From positions 98,751-162,750 of the forward strand of contig NZ_JAAAPN010000011.1 of assembly GCF_009909205.1 (NCBI RefSeq): a stretch of 64,000 nucleotides of DNA, read 5' to 3'. Below are positions 16,685-26,295 of this stretch, one piece after another (the stretch's first letter is position 1; each line of letters begins with the position of its first letter). The notes beneath the pieces are model-generated. The model worked only from the letters and a program-made list of their open reading frames with translations. It searched no databases and was not told the DNA's origin. This DNA comes from Aquabacterium fontiphilum (lineage in GTDB: Bacteria > Pseudomonadota > Gammaproteobacteria > Burkholderiales > Burkholderiaceae_C). The position numbers were made by a program, and so were the translations under genes.

Positions 16685-17380
16685 TCAGCGCGCCAGCTCG
16701 GCGCGCATGGCCTCGATCACGGCCTGATAGCTGGGCTGACCGAAGATGGCCGAGCCAGCCACGAAGGTGTCGGCCCCGGCGTCGGCCACGCGGCGGATGT
16801 TGTCGACCTTGATGCCGCCGTCGATTTCCAGGCGGATGTCCCGTCCTGTCTCTCGGTGATGTGCGTCGATGAGCTTGCGCACCTTCTCGCACTTGCGCAG
16901 CGTGCTGTCGATGAAGCTCTGGCCACCGAAGCCGGGGTTCACGCTCATCAGCAGCACCACATCGACCTTGTCGATCACCCACTCGAGCACGTCCACCGGT
17001 GTCGCCGGGTTGAACACCAGCCCGGCCTGGATGCCTTCGGCCTTGATGAGCTGCAGCGTGCGGTCGACGTGAGTGGAGGCGTCGGGGTGGAAGGTGACGA
17101 TGTCCGCACCCGACTTGGCAAAGGCGGTGGCCAGCGCGTCGACCGGTTGCACCATCAGGTGCACGTCAATGGGCACCGGCGTGCCGTCGGCCTTGACGCT
17201 GTGCTTGCGCAGCGCCTGGCACACCATGGGGCCGAAGGTCAGGTTGGGCACGTAATGGTTGTCCATCACGTCGAAGTGGATCCAGTCGGCGCCCGCGTCG
17301 ATCACGTTGCGCACCTCTTCGCCCAGACGGGCGAAGTCGGCAGAGAGGATGCTGGGGGCGATGCGATAGGTGCGAGACAT
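16685..17380 (-). CDS. rpe: Ribulose-phosphate 3-epimerase
   Basis: 231 aa TIM barrel. Seen are [15 protein letters not shown], the metal/acid site [36 protein letters not shown] and the second metal Asp in LEIDGGI. It interconverts ribulose-5-phosphate and xylulose-5-phosphate in the pentose-phosphate and, where present, Calvin pathways. Zinc or iron ligands (His of HFDVMD, both Asp, His of HLMVQ) are kept. It lies downstream of phoD on the same strand with an 85-bp gap. Confidence 0.97.
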   Translation of the reverse strand: MSRTYRIAPSILSADFARLGEEVRNVIDAGADWIHFDVMDNHYVPNLTFGPMVCQALRKHSVKADGTPVPIDVHLMVQPVDALATAFAKSGADIVTFHPDASTHVDRTLQLIKAEGIQAGLVFNPATPVDVLEWVIDKVDVVLLMSVNPGFGGQSFIDSTLRKCEKVRKLIDAHHRETGRDIRLEIDGGIKVDNIRRVADAGADTFVAGSAIFGQPSYQAVIEAMRAELAR

Positions 17381-17465
17381 GGACGAGCCTGCGAAATGCC
17401 AAGTGGGGCCGCCTGGGCGGCAAACCCCGCATTTTAGGAAAGTCCGGCCGACCGCGCCACGCGCG

Positions 17466-19226
17466 TCAGTACCCTTGCGTGCTGTGCGACACGATCCACG
17501 GCAGGTAACGGGACTTGCGCTGCCGCGCGATGCAGCGGCGCGCCGTGGCCGGATCGGGGTTGTTCTTGTTCACCGCGTAGGCCACCCACTCGGCGTGGCT
17601 GTCGGTCAGCTCCAGCGTGGAGTAGCCCTGACGGTCGCTGTCGAAGAACTGCACATGGGGGTTGTTGACCCGCACGGCCGGCGCCGCCAGCCCTTGCATG
17701 AGGATCTGGCGCTGTGTCGGGTCGAGCTTGGCCGCCAGCATCTCGCCCAGGTTGGACGAGGTCACCGACGGCGTCATGAACTCGGCGCCCACGTAGTTGC
17801 CCAGATCCAGCGGGTTGAGGTTGGCGTAGTCGTGCTTGATGTGGCTGGACATGTAGGTGTGCAGGTCGCCCGTGACGACGACGAAGTCCTTGACCTTCGC
17901 CTCGCGCAAGGCCGCCGTCAGTGCACGCCGCTCGGCCGTGAAGCCGTCCCAGGCGTCGATGTTGAGCGGCGCAATCTGCGCGCCCAGAAAGGTGACAGCC
18001 AGACGCCCGAAAAAGGTCTGGTTGCCCAGGAGCTTCCAGCTGGCGCGCGACTGTGTCAGGCCCTCGATCAGCCAGTCGCGCTGGCGCGCACCCAGCATGG
18101 TCTGCATCGGACCGTTGTAGCGCGTGCAGCCCAGGGGCACGTAGCGCTGGAAGACATCGCCCTCGCCGCAGGCGTGCGCGCTGCGGTAAGTGCGGTTGTC
18201 GATCATGAACAGATCCAGAAAGCCGCCGAACTGGAAGCGCCGATAGACCGACAGCGCGTCGTGCGGGTGTGTCGCCTGGGCATTGAAGCGCACGCGCGCG
18301 GGCACATACTCGGACCAGGCTCGCTGCGAATCCAGCTTGAGCTGGCGCAGCAGCGCGGGGCTGTTGCCGTACTGCGGGTCGGTGGTGTAGGGGTGATCGG
18401 GTGCACCCAGCGTGTCACGGGCCGCGTCCCAATAGCTGTCGTTGGCGGTCTCGTGGTCATCGGGCACGCAGATGAAGGTGTGCCGCTCCATCGCCGCTTG
18501 CAGGTTCGGGTCGCTGCGGTAGCGGCGGTAGATGAAGCGGTAGTCGGCCACGTCGAACGCCACCGTGCCGCCCGAGGGCAGCACCATGGTGCGATCGGCA
18601 AAGGGCAGGCTCTGGAAGCGCGGATCGCCAGCGGTTTCGTAGATGAAGTCGCCCAGGTGCAGCACGTAGTCAATGCTGTCGTCCTGCGCCAGGTGGCGCA
18701 GTGCGGCGTAGTAGCCGTTGGTGTAGTCCTGACACGTCAGCAGGCCGAACTTCAGGCGGCGCAGCGCGTTGCTGGCTTGGGGCAGCGTGCGGCAACGACC
18801 GGTGCGGCTGACGGTGCCGTCGTAGATGAAGCGGTAGTGATAAGGCCCGCCCGACAGCGTCTCGGGCAGGTGACCGTCGAGGTCGATCTTGATGGTGTGG
18901 TCGCGCTCGGGTGTGATCTCGTGCGGCTCGATGCGGGCTTGCAGCAGCAAGGTCTGAAAGCCGGCATCGAGGGCCACCTGCACAAACAGCGGCTCGCCGG
19001 GCCGCACGGCATCGGGGCTCAGGTGCGTCCACAGGATCACCCCCGTGGCGCTGGGGTCGCCCGAGGCCACGGACAGGTCGAACACGCGGGCCGAGTCGGT
19101 GCGCAGGCCGCGGGTGTCCAGGGGCTGGCGCCCCAGGTTGAGCCATTCAACGGCCTGGGCATGCCAGGTGACGAACAGGCCGCTGGCAGCGGTGCCAGCA
19201 GCGGTAAGAAATCGACGGCGGTCCAT
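17466..19226 (-). CDS. phoD: PhoD-type alkaline phosphatase/phosphodiesterase
   Basis: 586 aa. A twin-arginine start ([16 protein letters not shown]) shows Tat export of the folded metalloenzyme. The N-terminal Ig-like PhoD domain ([20 protein letters not shown]) is followed by the calcineurin-like domain with [25 protein letters not shown] and [13 protein letters not shown], where the iron/calcium ligands sit. It frees phosphate from phosphomono- and diesters in the periplasm or outside. The start ATG at 19226 has GAGGAG upstream. It is divergent from apaG. Confidence 0.92.
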   Translation of the reverse strand: MDRRRFLTAAGTAASGLFVTWHAQAVEWLNLGRQPLDTRGLRTDSARVFDLSVASGDPSATGVILWTHLSPDAVRPGEPLFVQVALDAGFQTLLLQARIEPHEITPERDHTIKIDLDGHLPETLSGGPYHYRFIYDGTVSRTGRCRTLPQASNALRRLKFGLLTCQDYTNGYYAALRHLAQDDSIDYVLHLGDFIYETAGDPRFQSLPFADRTMVLPSGGTVAFDVADYRFIYRRYRSDPNLQAAMERHTFICVPDDHETANDSYWDAARDTLGAPDHPYTTDPQYGNSPALLRQLKLDSQRAWSEYVPARVRFNAQATHPHDALSVYRRFQFGGFLDLFMIDNRTYRSAHACGEGDVFQRYVPLGCTRYNGPMQTMLGARQRDWLIEGLTQSRASWKLLGNQTFFGRLAVTFLGAQIAPLNIDAWDGFTAERRALTAALREAKVKDFVVVTGDLHTYMSSHIKHDYANLNPLDLGNYVGAEFMTPSVTSSNLGEMLAAKLDPTQRQILMQGLAAPAVRVNNPHVQFFDSDRQGYSTLELTDSHAEWVAYAVNKNNPDPATARRCIARQRKSRYLPWIVSHSTQGY

Positions 19227-19381
19227 GGGGTGTCTCCTCGGTGATCGGGGCTTCAGCCGTGCCACAGCGGGTTGCAGCGGGGTTGCGGCCGCCCGCGATG
19301 GTGGCGACCTTGCATGACATCCCCATGAAGCGCTGGGGTATGCACGTCGTCGTTTCAGACCATTTGCCTAGAATGCACTGG

Positions 19382-19756
19382 ATGAGCCAAGCCAGATTCA
19401 GCTGCTCGGTGCAGCCCAGTTACCTCGAAGAACAGAGCAACCCGGCCGCGAACGAGTACGCGTTTGCCTACACGGTCACCATCGTCAATGCCGGCGAGGT
19501 GCCGGCCCAGCTCGTCGGCCGGCACTGGGTGATCACCGACAGCGCCGGCCAGGTGCAGGAAGTGCGTGGCCTGGGCGTTGTGGGTAAACAGCCCTTCCTG
19601 AAGCCCGGCGAGCGCTTCGAGTACACCAGCTGGACCCGTCTGGCCACGCCCCACGGCGTCATGGAAGGCACCTATTTCTGCATGACCGAAGATGCGCGCG
19701 CCTTCGAGACCCCGATCGCGCCCTTCGTGCTGGGCCGCCCCCAGTCGCTGCACTGA
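19382..19756 (+). CDS. apaG: ApaG protein (DUF525)
   Basis: 124 aa, the size of E. coli ApaG (125 aa). The immunoglobulin-like fold markers are present: VQPSYLEEQSNPAANEYAFAYTVTI, RHWVITDSAG, GVVGKQPFLKPGERFEYTS and MEGTYFCM. ApaG-type domains bind pyrophosphate-containing ligands, and the cellular role is unsettled. The ATG at 19373 is an alternative start. The stop is 2 bp before the next gene, so the two are likely co-transcribed. Confidence 0.95.
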   Translation: MSQARFSCSVQPSYLEEQSNPAANEYAFAYTVTIVNAGEVPAQLVGRHWVITDSAGQVQEVRGLGVVGKQPFLKPGERFEYTSWTRLATPHGVMEGTYFCMTEDARAFETPIAPFVLGRPQSLH

Positions 19757-19758
19757 GC

Positions 19759-21921
19759 ATGGGGTACCTGACCCGCTGGCTGGCGCCGCTGACGCGCCGC
19801 CCCTGGTGGCCGCGCCCGGGCAACGGTCTGGCCCTGGAGCCGTTTCTCGACGAAGCCGAGCGCTGCGACTGCCAGGTCGAACGCCACATCTGGCTGATCC
19901 GTCTGATCGACTGGATCCGCCGGGGCGAACCCACCAGCGGCACGCAGCTGGTGCTGCGGCTGCTGGAGCAGCATCCCGAGCGCAGGGCACGCGTCGTGCG
20001 GCTGCTGGCCGAATTCTGGCGCGAGGTCGATGTGGCGGCCCTGCTGGCCGACTATGGCTTCCCTCCGCGCACCGCCTTTCTGAACGAGTTGGGCGAACGG
20101 CTGCGGCGGCGCATGCTGCCGATGACACCCGAAACCATGGACCTGGGTGCGCTGTTCCACCAATTGTTCGGCGACCCTGACGACGCGCAATGGCTCAGCG
20201 CACTGGATGACGACACCCTGGCCAGGCTGACTGCGCTGTGGCAGGAGGTGATGGACGCGGTGGCGCAGCATGAGCGCGTCGATCAGCCGCTGGGCTGGCG
20301 CGAGCCGTTCTTCGATGCCATGTTCTACCTGGCCACGCAGATCCGCGGCACCGGCTTCTCCCCTGCCTTCCGCTCGCGCATGGGCATGCGACTGGATGCC
20401 GACTTCGAGGCGGAGCTGCTGGCTGCCGAGCGCCGATCGCACGACGAAAGCGTGCGCCAGGCCTTTCGGCAGCTCGGCCAGGTGACCGAGCGCGTGCACG
20501 ACATCGCGCTGGCCCATGTGCAGGCAGGTGGCCGCGCCGGCCACTGGCCCACAGCCCTGCTGCATGAAGCCCAGTACCTGCGCCTGCTGCTGGACCGCTG
20601 TGCCCAAGGCGCACGTGGCCTGCATGGCCACCTGGAAGAGCACGGCATCTCGGTGGACCTCGTGTTCCAGATCGACCAGCTGTGCGAGCGCTGTCGGCGG
20701 CTGGAGATGCTGCTGGACGTGGCCCTGGCGCCTCAACCCGGGGGCGCCCTGCGCCATCTGCTGATCGTGCTGGTCGAGGTGGGCGAACGCCGCCGAAGCG
20801 TACGGGCGTTGTTCCGCCAGCACACCTCGCAGCTGGCCCGCAAGGTGGCCGAACGCAGTGCAGAAACCGGCGAGCAGTACATCACCCGCACGCGGGCCGA
20901 GTACACGACCATGCTCAAGCGGGCCTGCGGCGGCGGCGCGGTGATGGCGGTCACCACCTACCTGAAGTTCGGCATCGCCGCACTGGCCTTGTCGCCCTTC
21001 TGGCTGGGCATGGCGGCAGGCCTGAACTATGCGACCAGCTTCGTGCTGATCCAGCTGCTGCACTTCACAGTGGCAACCAAGCAGCCTGCCATGACGGCAC
21101 CGGCCATGGCCGCGCGGCTGTCCAACCTGCATGAGGACGAGGCAGTGGAGAGGTTTGTCGATGAAGTGGCCAACCTCATCCGATCTCAGGTCGCCGGCAT
21201 CGTGGGCAACATGGTGGCCGTGGCGCCCCTCGTGTTCGGGGCGCAGTGGCTGAGCTGGTGGCTGACGGACGCCCCCGCCATCAGCGCGGAAACGGCCCGC
21301 TACGTGCTGAACAACCTGACGCTGCTGGGCCCCACGCTGTTCTTTGCCGCCTTCACCGGCGTGCTGCTGTTTGCCTCCAGCATGATTGCCGGCTGGACGG
21401 AGAACGCCTTCGTGCTGCACAAGCTCGACAGCGCGCTGCGCTGGAATCCCCACATCCGCGCCTGGGTGGGCGTGGCGCGGGCCACGCGCTGGGCACAGTG
21501 GTGGCGCAAGAACATTTCCGGCTTGGCTGCCAACATCTCGCTGGGGTTCATGCTGGGGGTGGTGCCCGTGGTGGCCAGCTTCCTGGCGCTGCCGCTGGAT
21601 GTGCGCCACGTGACGCTGTCGACCGGCCAGGTGGCGGCCGCGCTGGGCGCACTCGGTTGGGACGTGCTCCACCAACCGGGCTTCTGGTGGTGTGTCGTGG
21701 CCTTGCCGCTGACGGGGCTGCTCAACGTGGCTGTGAGCTTCACGCTGGCGCTGCGCGTGGCCATGCGTTCGCGCGGTGTCAAGGTCAAGGATCGGGCCCG
21801 GTTGCGCGCCGCCATCTGGCGCCGGGCACGGCGTCAGCCCTTCAGCTTCGTGTGGCCGCCGCGCTCGGCGCCTTCGTCCGTCGAGGCGGTGCCGCCGTCG
21901 GGGCCGTCTTCATCGGCCTGA
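19759..21921 (+). CDS. Large membrane protein of the 'site-specific recombinase Gcr' family
   Basis: 720 aa. The first 400 residues are helical and soluble. The second half has several hydrophobic segments, for example FGIAALALSPFWLGMAAGL, IVGNMVAVAPLVFGAQWL, LLGPTLFFAAFTGVLLFASSMI and LGFMLGVVPVVASFLALPL. Database entries call this family site-specific recombinase, but I see neither tyrosine- nor serine-recombinase catalytic motifs, and the architecture is that of an inner-membrane protein. It sits 2 bp after apaG and is not on a mobile element. True function unknown. Confidence 0.8.
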   Translation: MGYLTRWLAPLTRRPWWPRPGNGLALEPFLDEAERCDCQVERHIWLIRLIDWIRRGEPTSGTQLVLRLLEQHPERRARVVRLLAEFWREVDVAALLADYGFPPRTAFLNELGERLRRRMLPMTPETMDLGALFHQLFGDPDDAQWLSALDDDTLARLTALWQEVMDAVAQHERVDQPLGWREPFFDAMFYLATQIRGTGFSPAFRSRMGMRLDADFEAELLAAERRSHDESVRQAFRQLGQVTERVHDIALAHVQAGGRAGHWPTALLHEAQYLRLLLDRCAQGARGLHGHLEEHGISVDLVFQIDQLCERCRRLEMLLDVALAPQPGGALRHLLIVLVEVGERRRSVRALFRQHTSQLARKVAERSAETGEQYITRTRAEYTTMLKRACGGGAVMAVTTYLKFGIAALALSPFWLGMAAGLNYATSFVLIQLLHFTVATKQPAMTAPAMAARLSNLHEDEAVERFVDEVANLIRSQVAGIVGNMVAVAPLVFGAQWLSWWLTDAPAISAETARYVLNNLTLLGPTLFFAAFTGVLLFASSMIAGWTENAFVLHKLDSALRWNPHIRAWVGVARATRWAQWWRKNISGLAANISLGFMLGVVPVVASFLALPLDVRHVTLSTGQVAAALGALGWDVLHQPGFWWCVVALPLTGLLNVAVSFTLALRVAMRSRGVKVKDRARLRAAIWRRARRQPFSFVWPPRSAPSSVEAVPPSGPSSSA

Positions 21922-22031
21922 GGCTCGTCGACCACCGGCTCGCCGTTGCGGCGACCCGAGAACATCGTCCACCAGACCAGGAACAGCAGAACGGCCAACG
22001 CGGCCATGGCTTCCAGCACAATCAACCACAT
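21834..22031 (-). CDS. Small single-helix membrane protein (hypothetical)
   Basis: 65 aa: one N-terminal membrane helix (MWLIVLEAMAALAVLLFLVWWT), then MFSGRRNGEP and an acidic, Gly/Asp-rich tail. Its start codon shares the palindrome CATG with the mltA start on the other strand, so the two genes diverge with zero spacing. Its 3' end overlaps the recombinase-family gene by 88 bp antisense. I believe a protein with this helix followed by FSGRR recurs in related Burkholderiales, which favours a real gene; not certain. Confidence 0.5.
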   Translation of the reverse strand: MWLIVLEAMAALAVLLFLVWWTMFSGRRNGEPVVDEPQADEDGPDGGTASTDEGAERGGHTKLKG

Positions 22032-23289
22032 GACGTCTGTCGATCTTTCCAGCAACGGGTTGGCCGGCCTGCGCCGGTTTGCGGGCCTCGCGGCCATGTT
22101 GGCGATTGTAGGAATGCTGCACGGCTGCGGCAGCATGATGCCCCCACCACCACCACCTGAATTGCCCCGCACCGCACCAGCCCCCGTGCCAGCGCCTGCA
22201 CCGAGCGCGAGCAGCACCACCGTGCAGCGACCCAAGTCGCAGTGGGTGGCTGTGGACTGGCAGGATCTGCCCGGCTGGGACATTGATGCCGCCGGCGACT
22301 GGTGGCCCGCGCTGCACCGTGGCTGCGTCCGACCCGCCGCGGCCTGGCAAGGCCTGTGCGCAGAGGTGCGCCGGCTCGGGTCAGATTGGGGTGCCAAGGT
22401 GGGCGACGGTTTCGTCCGGCAATGGCTGCAGAGCCAGTTGCGGCCGTGGCGCGTGGTGGGGCTGGAAGGTCAGCCCACGGGCTTGCTGACAGGCTACTTT
22501 GAGCCCTTGCTGGACGGCCGCCGCCAGCCCGGCGGTCGACACATCCATCCGCTTTACCGGGCACCGGCAGATTTGCAGACCCGTCGCCCCCACTACACCC
22601 GCGCGGAAGTCGAAACCCTGCCCGAAGCGCGGGCGGCGGTTCTGGGGCGTGAGATCGTCTACCTCGCTGACCCGCTGGACGTGCTGCTCATCCAGGTACA
22701 GGGATCGGGCCGGATCCGGCTGCTCGACGAACCGGATGCACGGGGCCAGCCGCGCGTGGTGCGCATGGCCTTTGGCGGGCACAACGACCAGCCCTATGTG
22801 TCGGTCGCGCGGTGGCTGGTGGACCAGGGGGCGTTCACGCTGGAGCAGGCGTCCTGGCAGGCGATCCGGGCGTGGGCGGACCAGAACCCAGGCCGCGTGG
22901 CCGAGATGATGCGCGCCAACCCCCGCATGGTGTACTTCCGTGAAGAAGCCCTGACGGACCCCGAGGCCGGCCCCAGCGGGGCACAAGGTGTCCCGCTGAC
23001 CCCCACGCGCTCGATTGCCGTGGACCGCGACAGCATCCCGCTGGGGACACCTGTGTGGCTGGACAGCACGCTGCCCCAGCCCTGGACTGCGGTCGCGCAG
23101 GCACCCAGGCCACTGCGTCGGCTGGTCATGGCACAGGACACGGGCGGCGCCATCCTGGGCGCGGTGCGGGCCGATTTCTTCTGGGGTTGGGGCGACGACG
23201 CACTGGCTTCGGCAGGTCGCACCAAGCAGCCGCTGGCCATGTGGGCCCTGTGGCCAGCCGGCAGCATGCCGCCCGGCCAGCTGCGTTGA
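22030..23289 (+). CDS. mltA: Membrane-bound lytic murein transglycosylase A
   Basis: 419 aa lipoprotein: a signal segment (FAGLAAMLAIVGM) ends in a lipobox with Cys33 (LHGC). A Pro-rich linker of about 30 residues follows. The MltA double-psi beta-barrel (LTGYFEPLLDGRR ... DVLLIQVQGSGRI) and the C-terminal 3D domain (VMAQDTGGAILGAVRADFFWGWG) are complete; the 3D-domain aspartates are the catalytic centre. It cuts glycan strands to anhydro-muropeptides at the outer membrane. A later start at MLAIVGML would also give a lipoprotein. Confidence 0.92.
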   Translation: MTSVDLSSNGLAGLRRFAGLAAMLAIVGMLHGCGSMMPPPPPPELPRTAPAPVPAPAPSASSTTVQRPKSQWVAVDWQDLPGWDIDAAGDWWPALHRGCVRPAAAWQGLCAEVRRLGSDWGAKVGDGFVRQWLQSQLRPWRVVGLEGQPTGLLTGYFEPLLDGRRQPGGRHIHPLYRAPADLQTRRPHYTRAEVETLPEARAAVLGREIVYLADPLDVLLIQVQGSGRIRLLDEPDARGQPRVVRMAFGGHNDQPYVSVARWLVDQGAFTLEQASWQAIRAWADQNPGRVAEMMRANPRMVYFREEALTDPEAGPSGAQGVPLTPTRSIAVDRDSIPLGTPVWLDSTLPQPWTAVAQAPRPLRRLVMAQDTGGAILGAVRADFFWGWGDDALASAGRTKQPLAMWALWPAGSMPPGQLR

Positions 23290-23308
23290 CTGTCCGACGG
23301 CCGCGCTG

Positions 23309-23324
23309 TCATGTTCTGTTCATG
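23309..23324 (+). promoter_or_regulatory. Pair of TCATG boxes, 11 bp apart, before the histidine-kinase operon
   Basis: TCATG occurs at 23309-23313 and 23320-23324, with start points exactly 11 bp apart, 32-47 bp before the kinase start. Direct half-sites one helical turn apart are typical for OmpR-family regulators; the CreB tag TTCAC-N6-TTCAC has the same geometry. The same pentamer and spacing recur in the array at 26296-26355, suggesting autoregulation by the regulator at 24963-25667. Confidence 0.5.
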
Positions 23325-23355
23325 CAGGCCTGCGCGTGGGTCTGGATAATGGGCC

Positions 23356-24966
23356 ATGTTCCGTCGTCGTCTGCACCTGGCCCTGGGTAGTCTGGCTGTG
23401 GCCGCCTTGCTGCAAGGTGGTGTGAGCTGGTGGGCCATTCGCGAGGCAGGCCAACAGGTCGTACGCGGGCGCGTGGCCGCAGACATCCAGAACGGCTTTC
23501 TGGCCCTGTCGGCGGCGAAGGCACGCCTGCGCGTCTGGGCCGCAGAAGCCACGCTCGACGGCTCGGCCGATCCGCAACGCCGTGTGCAGCTGCTGCAAGA
23601 GATGCACCGCATCCTTCAGGACCTGCAAACCCTCACCGAGACGGCGCAGAACATGCTGCCCGATGATGCCGAATCGGCCGCAGAGCAACGCGCCCGCCGC
23701 GAGACGCTGCAGGTGCTCGCGCTGCATCTGGTCAGACTCAAACAGGTGGTGGATGATCCGGTCGAGCCAGGCAGCGCGATGGATCGGCGCGCGACCTGGC
23801 ACCGACTCAACCAGGCCTTCGACACGGTCGAAGGCCGCGACCTGCGGGCCGTTCTGGCACAGGGGGTCCAGCGTGAACGCGAGGCGGTCGAGCGCAAGCG
23901 AGCCGCTGCCGACCGCTCACTGATGCTGGTTCAGACCTTCGCCACCGGTGCCACGCTCGCGCTCGCGCTGGCCGCCATGCTGGCCAGCGTGGCCTTCAGC
24001 CGAGGGCTGCGACGGCCGCTCGATGCGCTCAAGGCAGGCGCCACCGCGCTGGAGAGCGGCGACCTCCGCCATCGTGTGGCCTACCAGCACAACGACGAGT
24101 TCGGCGAGTTTGCGCGCACCATGAACCGCTTGGCCGAAGAGCTGGAGCGCCACCGCGCGCGCGAGTTGCATGCGCGGCACGAGCTTGAAGAGCAGGTTCA
24201 GGAGCGCACGTCCGCGCTGCAGGACGCCTTGCAGGCCGTCCAGCGCTCGGACGCACGCCGCCGCCAGTTGCTGGCCGACGTGAGCCACGAGCTGCGCACC
24301 CCCGCCACCGCGATTCGCGGTGAAGCCGAGATCGCGCTACGGGGCGCGACCAAATCCGCCGACGACTACCGCGAAGCACTGCGCCAGATTGCCGACGCAG
24401 CCACCCACTTGGGCAAGGTGATCGATGACCTCCTGACGCTGGCCAGAGTGGAAACCGACAACCTGCCGCTGCGCAGCACGCCTGTGGATGCGTGCCGGCC
24501 GCTGGACGAGGCCTGCGACCAAGCGCGGGCCGCAGCCGAGCGCCGCGGCATCCGGCTGAGACGCAGCGGCGCCGTCACATCGGCGCCCGTCCTGGGCGAT
24601 GCATCCAGATTGCGCCAGGTGTTTTCCATCCTGCTGGACAACGCCGTGCAGTACAGCCAGTCGGGCACCACCGTCGACGTGATGCTGCACGCGGTGGCCC
24701 TGCCAGATGGGCACCAGGGCTGGGAGGTGCGCATACAGGATCAAGGCATCGGCATCTCGCCACAGGAGTTGCCGCACGTGATGAGTCGACACTTCCGGGG
24801 TGAAGACGCAGCAAGGATGGCCGCCGGCGGGCTGGGCCTGGGATTGAGTCTGGCGCAAGGCATCGTACGCGCGCACGGCGGGTGGCTGGATCTGGACAGC
24901 ACGCCGGGCAGCGGCACCGAGGCGCGCGTCATCCTGCCCGGCTTGCAGGAGGGGCGAGCGACATGA
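23356..24966 (+). CDS. Membrane sensor histidine kinase (HAMP, HisKA, HATPase)
   Basis: 536 aa. TM1 is about 7-27; a helical periplasmic sensor of about 160 residues follows; TM2 is about 189-214 (LMLVQTFATGATLALALAAML). HAMP covers about 215-268, then a coiled coil. The HisKA box ADVSHELRTPATAIRGEAEIALRG has His311. The HATPase N box is ILLDNAVQYS, with later GLGLGLSLAQGIVRAHGG. Its stop overlaps the regulator start (ATGA at 24963-24966), so they are a pair. The stimulus is unknown; the long all-helical sensor is not a PAS or Cache type that I can recognise. Confidence 0.9.
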   Translation: MFRRRLHLALGSLAVAALLQGGVSWWAIREAGQQVVRGRVAADIQNGFLALSAAKARLRVWAAEATLDGSADPQRRVQLLQEMHRILQDLQTLTETAQNMLPDDAESAAEQRARRETLQVLALHLVRLKQVVDDPVEPGSAMDRRATWHRLNQAFDTVEGRDLRAVLAQGVQREREAVERKRAAADRSLMLVQTFATGATLALALAAMLASVAFSRGLRRPLDALKAGATALESGDLRHRVAYQHNDEFGEFARTMNRLAEELERHRARELHARHELEEQVQERTSALQDALQAVQRSDARRRQLLADVSHELRTPATAIRGEAEIALRGATKSADDYREALRQIADAATHLGKVIDDLLTLARVETDNLPLRSTPVDACRPLDEACDQARAAAERRGIRLRRSGAVTSAPVLGDASRLRQVFSILLDNAVQYSQSGTTVDVMLHAVALPDGHQGWEVRIQDQGIGISPQELPHVMSRHFRGEDAARMAAGGLGLGLSLAQGIVRAHGGWLDLDSTPGSGTEARVILPGLQEGRAT

Positions 24967-25667
24967 TCCACGTACTGGTCATTGAAGATGACCGTCGCGT
25001 GTCCGACTTCCTGTCGCGGGGCCTGCGCGCGGAAGGGCACCAGGTCGAGGTCTGCCATGACGCTGCGACGGGTCTGCAACGCGCCTGCGCGTGGGCCAGC
25101 GACATGGCGGACCAAGCCAGCGTCGTGCTGTTGGACCGCATGCTGCCCGGAACGGATGGCGCGGCCCTGTGCAGCGCGCTGCGTGAGCGCGGCGTCACCC
25201 TGCCGATTCTGATGCTGACCGCCCTGGGCAGCACGGACGACAAGGTGCATGGTCTGCGCGCAGGTGCCGACGACTACCTCGTCAAACCATTTGCATTCGA
25301 CGAGCTGCTGGCCCGCATCGAGGCGCTCGCACGCCGCAGCCGGACCACGCTCCAGGCACCGGACCCGGTGCTGCAGATCGCCGATCTGGTGCTGCATCGC
25401 GACACCATGCGTGTCACCCGCGCAGGCCAGCCGCTCAACCTCACGGCCCGGGAGCTGGCTTTGCTGGAGCTGCTCATGTCATCGCCTGGCAAGCTGCTGA
25501 GCCGTGAGCGCATTCTGTCGCGTGTGTGGGGCGCCCACGCGGACCCGCTGACCAATGTCGTCGATGTCTACATCCGGCGCCTGCGGGTCAAGGTGGATGA
25601 GGGGCGGGAGCCACCACTCATCCACACCGTGCGCGGGCTGGGCTACCGGCTGGAGCCACCCGCCTGA
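24963..25667 (+). CDS. OmpR-family response regulator
   Basis: 234 aa. The receiver domain has the acidic pair ED(D) at 8-10, phospho-acceptor Asp58 (VLLDRMLPG), Thr in LMLTALG and Lys in DYLVKPF. The winged-helix DNA-binding domain (about 130-230) contains LTARELALLELL, VVDVYIRRLRVKVD and HTVRGLGYRLE. Partner of the kinase just upstream. Likely targets are the TCATG repeats before the kinase gene and before the periplasmic-protein gene at 25687-26253, which converges on this gene 19 bp away. Confidence 0.93.
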   Translation: MIHVLVIEDDRRVSDFLSRGLRAEGHQVEVCHDAATGLQRACAWASDMADQASVVLLDRMLPGTDGAALCSALRERGVTLPILMLTALGSTDDKVHGLRAGADDYLVKPFAFDELLARIEALARRSRTTLQAPDPVLQIADLVLHRDTMRVTRAGQPLNLTARELALLELLMSSPGKLLSRERILSRVWGAHADPLTNVVDVYIRRLRVKVDEGREPPLIHTVRGLGYRLEPPA

Positions 25668-25686
25668 GGCCCGCGCCACACCCGCC

Positions 25687-26253
25687 TCACTTGGGCGCGT
25701 AAGGCAGCGAAGAATGGTGCAGGACGATGCGCAGCTTGCCCGCGTCATCCTTCTTGAACTGCCAGGTCTTGTCGACCGTGGTCTGCTGGCCTTGCCGATC
25801 CGTCAGCGTCACCTTGCCCATCGTGGTGGCCACATCCCCATGGATGTGGATGCCTGCATTCTGGATGTCGACCTTGCGCCAGCCTTTGAGCGCAAAGCCC
25901 GTGTCCTGCGGGAAGCGGGCGTCGTCGCCGACGAAGTAAGCCAGCGCGCCCTCGCGCGTGAGCCGGAAAGTCTGAGGCGCCTGGGTCAGCGTCGGCTTGA
26001 ACAGCACGGGCCCCATCTGGTACGCGTAGGCCGCGTCGATGATGGCCGCCGCCGTGGCCTTGGCCTTTTTGAGACCACCTTGCTCGTGGTCCTGGCTGAT
26101 GCGCACCAGCGCTTCGCCCCAGGCCTGCTGCGCCGCGATCACCTCGGCCTCGGTGACGGTGGTGTTGACCACCGGGGCCGTGGCCATGACGCCGCCCGAG
26201 GCGACGGCAAACAGAGCAGCAAATCCGAGGCGGCGTGCGATGTGGGTGTTCAT
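25687..26253 (-). CDS. Periplasmic NTF2-like hypothetical protein
   Basis: 188 aa with a Sec signal (LGFAALFAVASGGVMATA). The mature part looks like an NTF2/SnoaL-type alpha-beta cone: an N-terminal helix (EAEVIAAQQAWGEALVRIS), a beta-sheet and the usual end WQFKKDDAGKLRIVLHHSS. No catalytic function can be read. It lies tail to tail with the response regulator and has an array of TCATG-type repeats upstream, so it is a likely target of that two-component system. CTCC/GGAG upstream supports the start. Confidence 0.75.
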   Translation of the reverse strand: MNTHIARRLGFAALFAVASGGVMATAPVVNTTVTEAEVIAAQQAWGEALVRISQDHEQGGLKKAKATAAAIIDAAYAYQMGPVLFKPTLTQAPQTFRLTREGALAYFVGDDARFPQDTGFALKGWRKVDIQNAGIHIHGDVATTMGKVTLTDRQGQQTTVDKTWQFKKDDAGKLRIVLHHSSLPYAPK

Positions 26254-26295
26254 GGATACCTCCTGTGAATGAACACCCTCATTGCAGCAAATCGG

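Noticed and set aside
17370..19244. 624-codon plus-strand frame opposite phoD
   Set aside because: Antisense shadow: low-complexity Val/Gln/His-rich text and no ribosome site; phoD has full catalytic motifs and a Tat signal.
19672..21675. 667-codon minus-strand frame opposite the recombinase-family gene
   Set aside because: Shadow frame with Gln/His/Gly-rich composition; the plus-strand frame has membrane helices and family resemblance.
19759..21921. A mobile element or prophage suggested by the family name 'site-specific recombinase'
   Set aside because: No attachment sites, no phage genes and no catalytic recombinase motifs; the gene is in a housekeeping setting beside apaG.
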